Part shown: piece after piece, positions 13,499 through 13,765 of the stretch
Numbering within the stretch: the first letter of the stretch is position 1
How the letters are laid out: every line of letters begins with the position of its first letter
Source of the DNA: Candidatus Helarchaeota archaeon
GTDB lineage: Archaea; Asgardarchaeota; Lokiarchaeia; Helarchaeales; JABXJV01
Assembly (NCBI GenBank): GCA_013375355.1
Contig: JABXJV010000246.1
Location: 1 to 13,765 of the forward strand
Length of the DNA stretch: 13,765 nt
Direction: 5' to 3'
Made by a program: the position numbers and the translations under genes
The notes under the pieces: generated by a model
The model's input: the letters and a program-made list of their open reading frames with translations, nothing else
Told to the model about the DNA's origin: nothing
The model's database searches: none

Positions 13499-13509
13499 TA
13501 TTCAATTTC

Positions 13510-13765
13510 TCACTTTATAGCGATTGCTATAAGTCTTTTTGCAGTATGATCATATGGATTTCTATTTAGGTCACCCACTAACTCCACTGATTTAAAACCA
13601 GACTCAGACAACATTGTAGATATTTCCGTTCCAGAAAAAATACGATGAGTAAAAGTAAATTCTTTCCGAATGTTATCTTTAATCATAATCCATCGATTTT
13701 TTATAATACTCCAGTCTTCAATAGGTTTTCTATCTGCTAAAAATAAAATTCCATCTTCCTCAACC
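13510..13765 (-). CDS. SAM-dependent methyltransferase, C-terminal fragment (5' end outside window)
   Basis: This frame was found by translating the right edge. It is open from the window end to a TGA at 13510-13512 and encodes the last 84 residues. The fragment contains WSIIKNRWIMIKDNIRKEF, then FTHRIFSGTEISTMLSESGF and KSVELVGDLNRNPYDHTAK, followed by a final hydrophobic strand LIAIAIK. This pattern (H-R-x-F-S-G-x-E, a helix, E-S-G-F, a strand with G-D-L, and N-P-Y-D) is common at the C-terminus of class I SAM methyltransferases; the SAM-binding motifs would be off the edge. It lies 11 bases upstream of dph6 on the same strand. It is not a Dph5-type diphthine synthase as far as the tail shows. 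The substrate is unknown. Confidence 0.7.
   Translation of the reverse strand, partial: VEEDGILFLADRKPIEDWSIIKNRWIMIKDNIRKEFTFTHRIFSGTEISTMLSESGFKSVELVGDLNRNPYDHTAKRLIAIAIK

Overview
The window is AT-rich DNA from an archaeon. Archaeal identity rests on a replication initiator of the Orc1/Cdc6 family, transcription factor TFB, SRP19, the H/ACA protein Gar1, ribosomal protein S8e and the diphthamide enzyme Dph6. Two roadblock/LC7 proteins, and a seven-helix membrane protein with a C-terminal domain that looks longin/roadblock-like, make an Asgard (Lokiarchaeia-like) source the best guess. That placement is inference; no rRNA or marker phylogeny is available here. Many genes start at TTG or GTG, and several of those starts are backed by a Shine-Dalgarno sequence or a conserved N-terminal motif.

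Positions 1-3250 are an information-processing block. The 3' part of orc1/cdc6 converges on the leftward series srp19, gar1, tfb, with a single base between the orc1 and tfb stop codons. hypA (nickel delivery to hydrogenase) runs rightward and converges with rps8e. Positions 3385-4633 hold two tandem half-size MgtE/SLC41-type cation transporter genes. The first appears to have its promoter, ribosome binding site and ATG in a different frame from its body. Positions 4678-5379 hold a leftward pair of roadblock/LC7 proteins. A 254-base AT-rich spacer, the longest gene-free stretch, separates them from a lone GT4 glycosyltransferase.

Positions 7003-11107 are a leftward three-gene operon: a short-chain dehydrogenase, a thiamine-diphosphate C-C bond enzyme and a formylglycine-type sulfatase. 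It looks like a small catabolic module whose substrate cannot be read from sequence. Divergent from it are a gene for a predicted 7-TM protein (N-terminus out, C-terminus in, with a cytosolic C-terminal domain) and an SRPBCC-fold protein. The right end has dph6 preceded by the 3' end of a SAM methyltransferase gene cut by the window edge.

The strongest candidate for something undescribed is the 7-TM protein at 11204-12298, a receptor-like architecture with a possible small-GTPase-regulatory domain. The SDR/ThDP/sulfatase operon is second. No tRNA, rRNA, CRISPR array, insertion sequence or integration site was seen.
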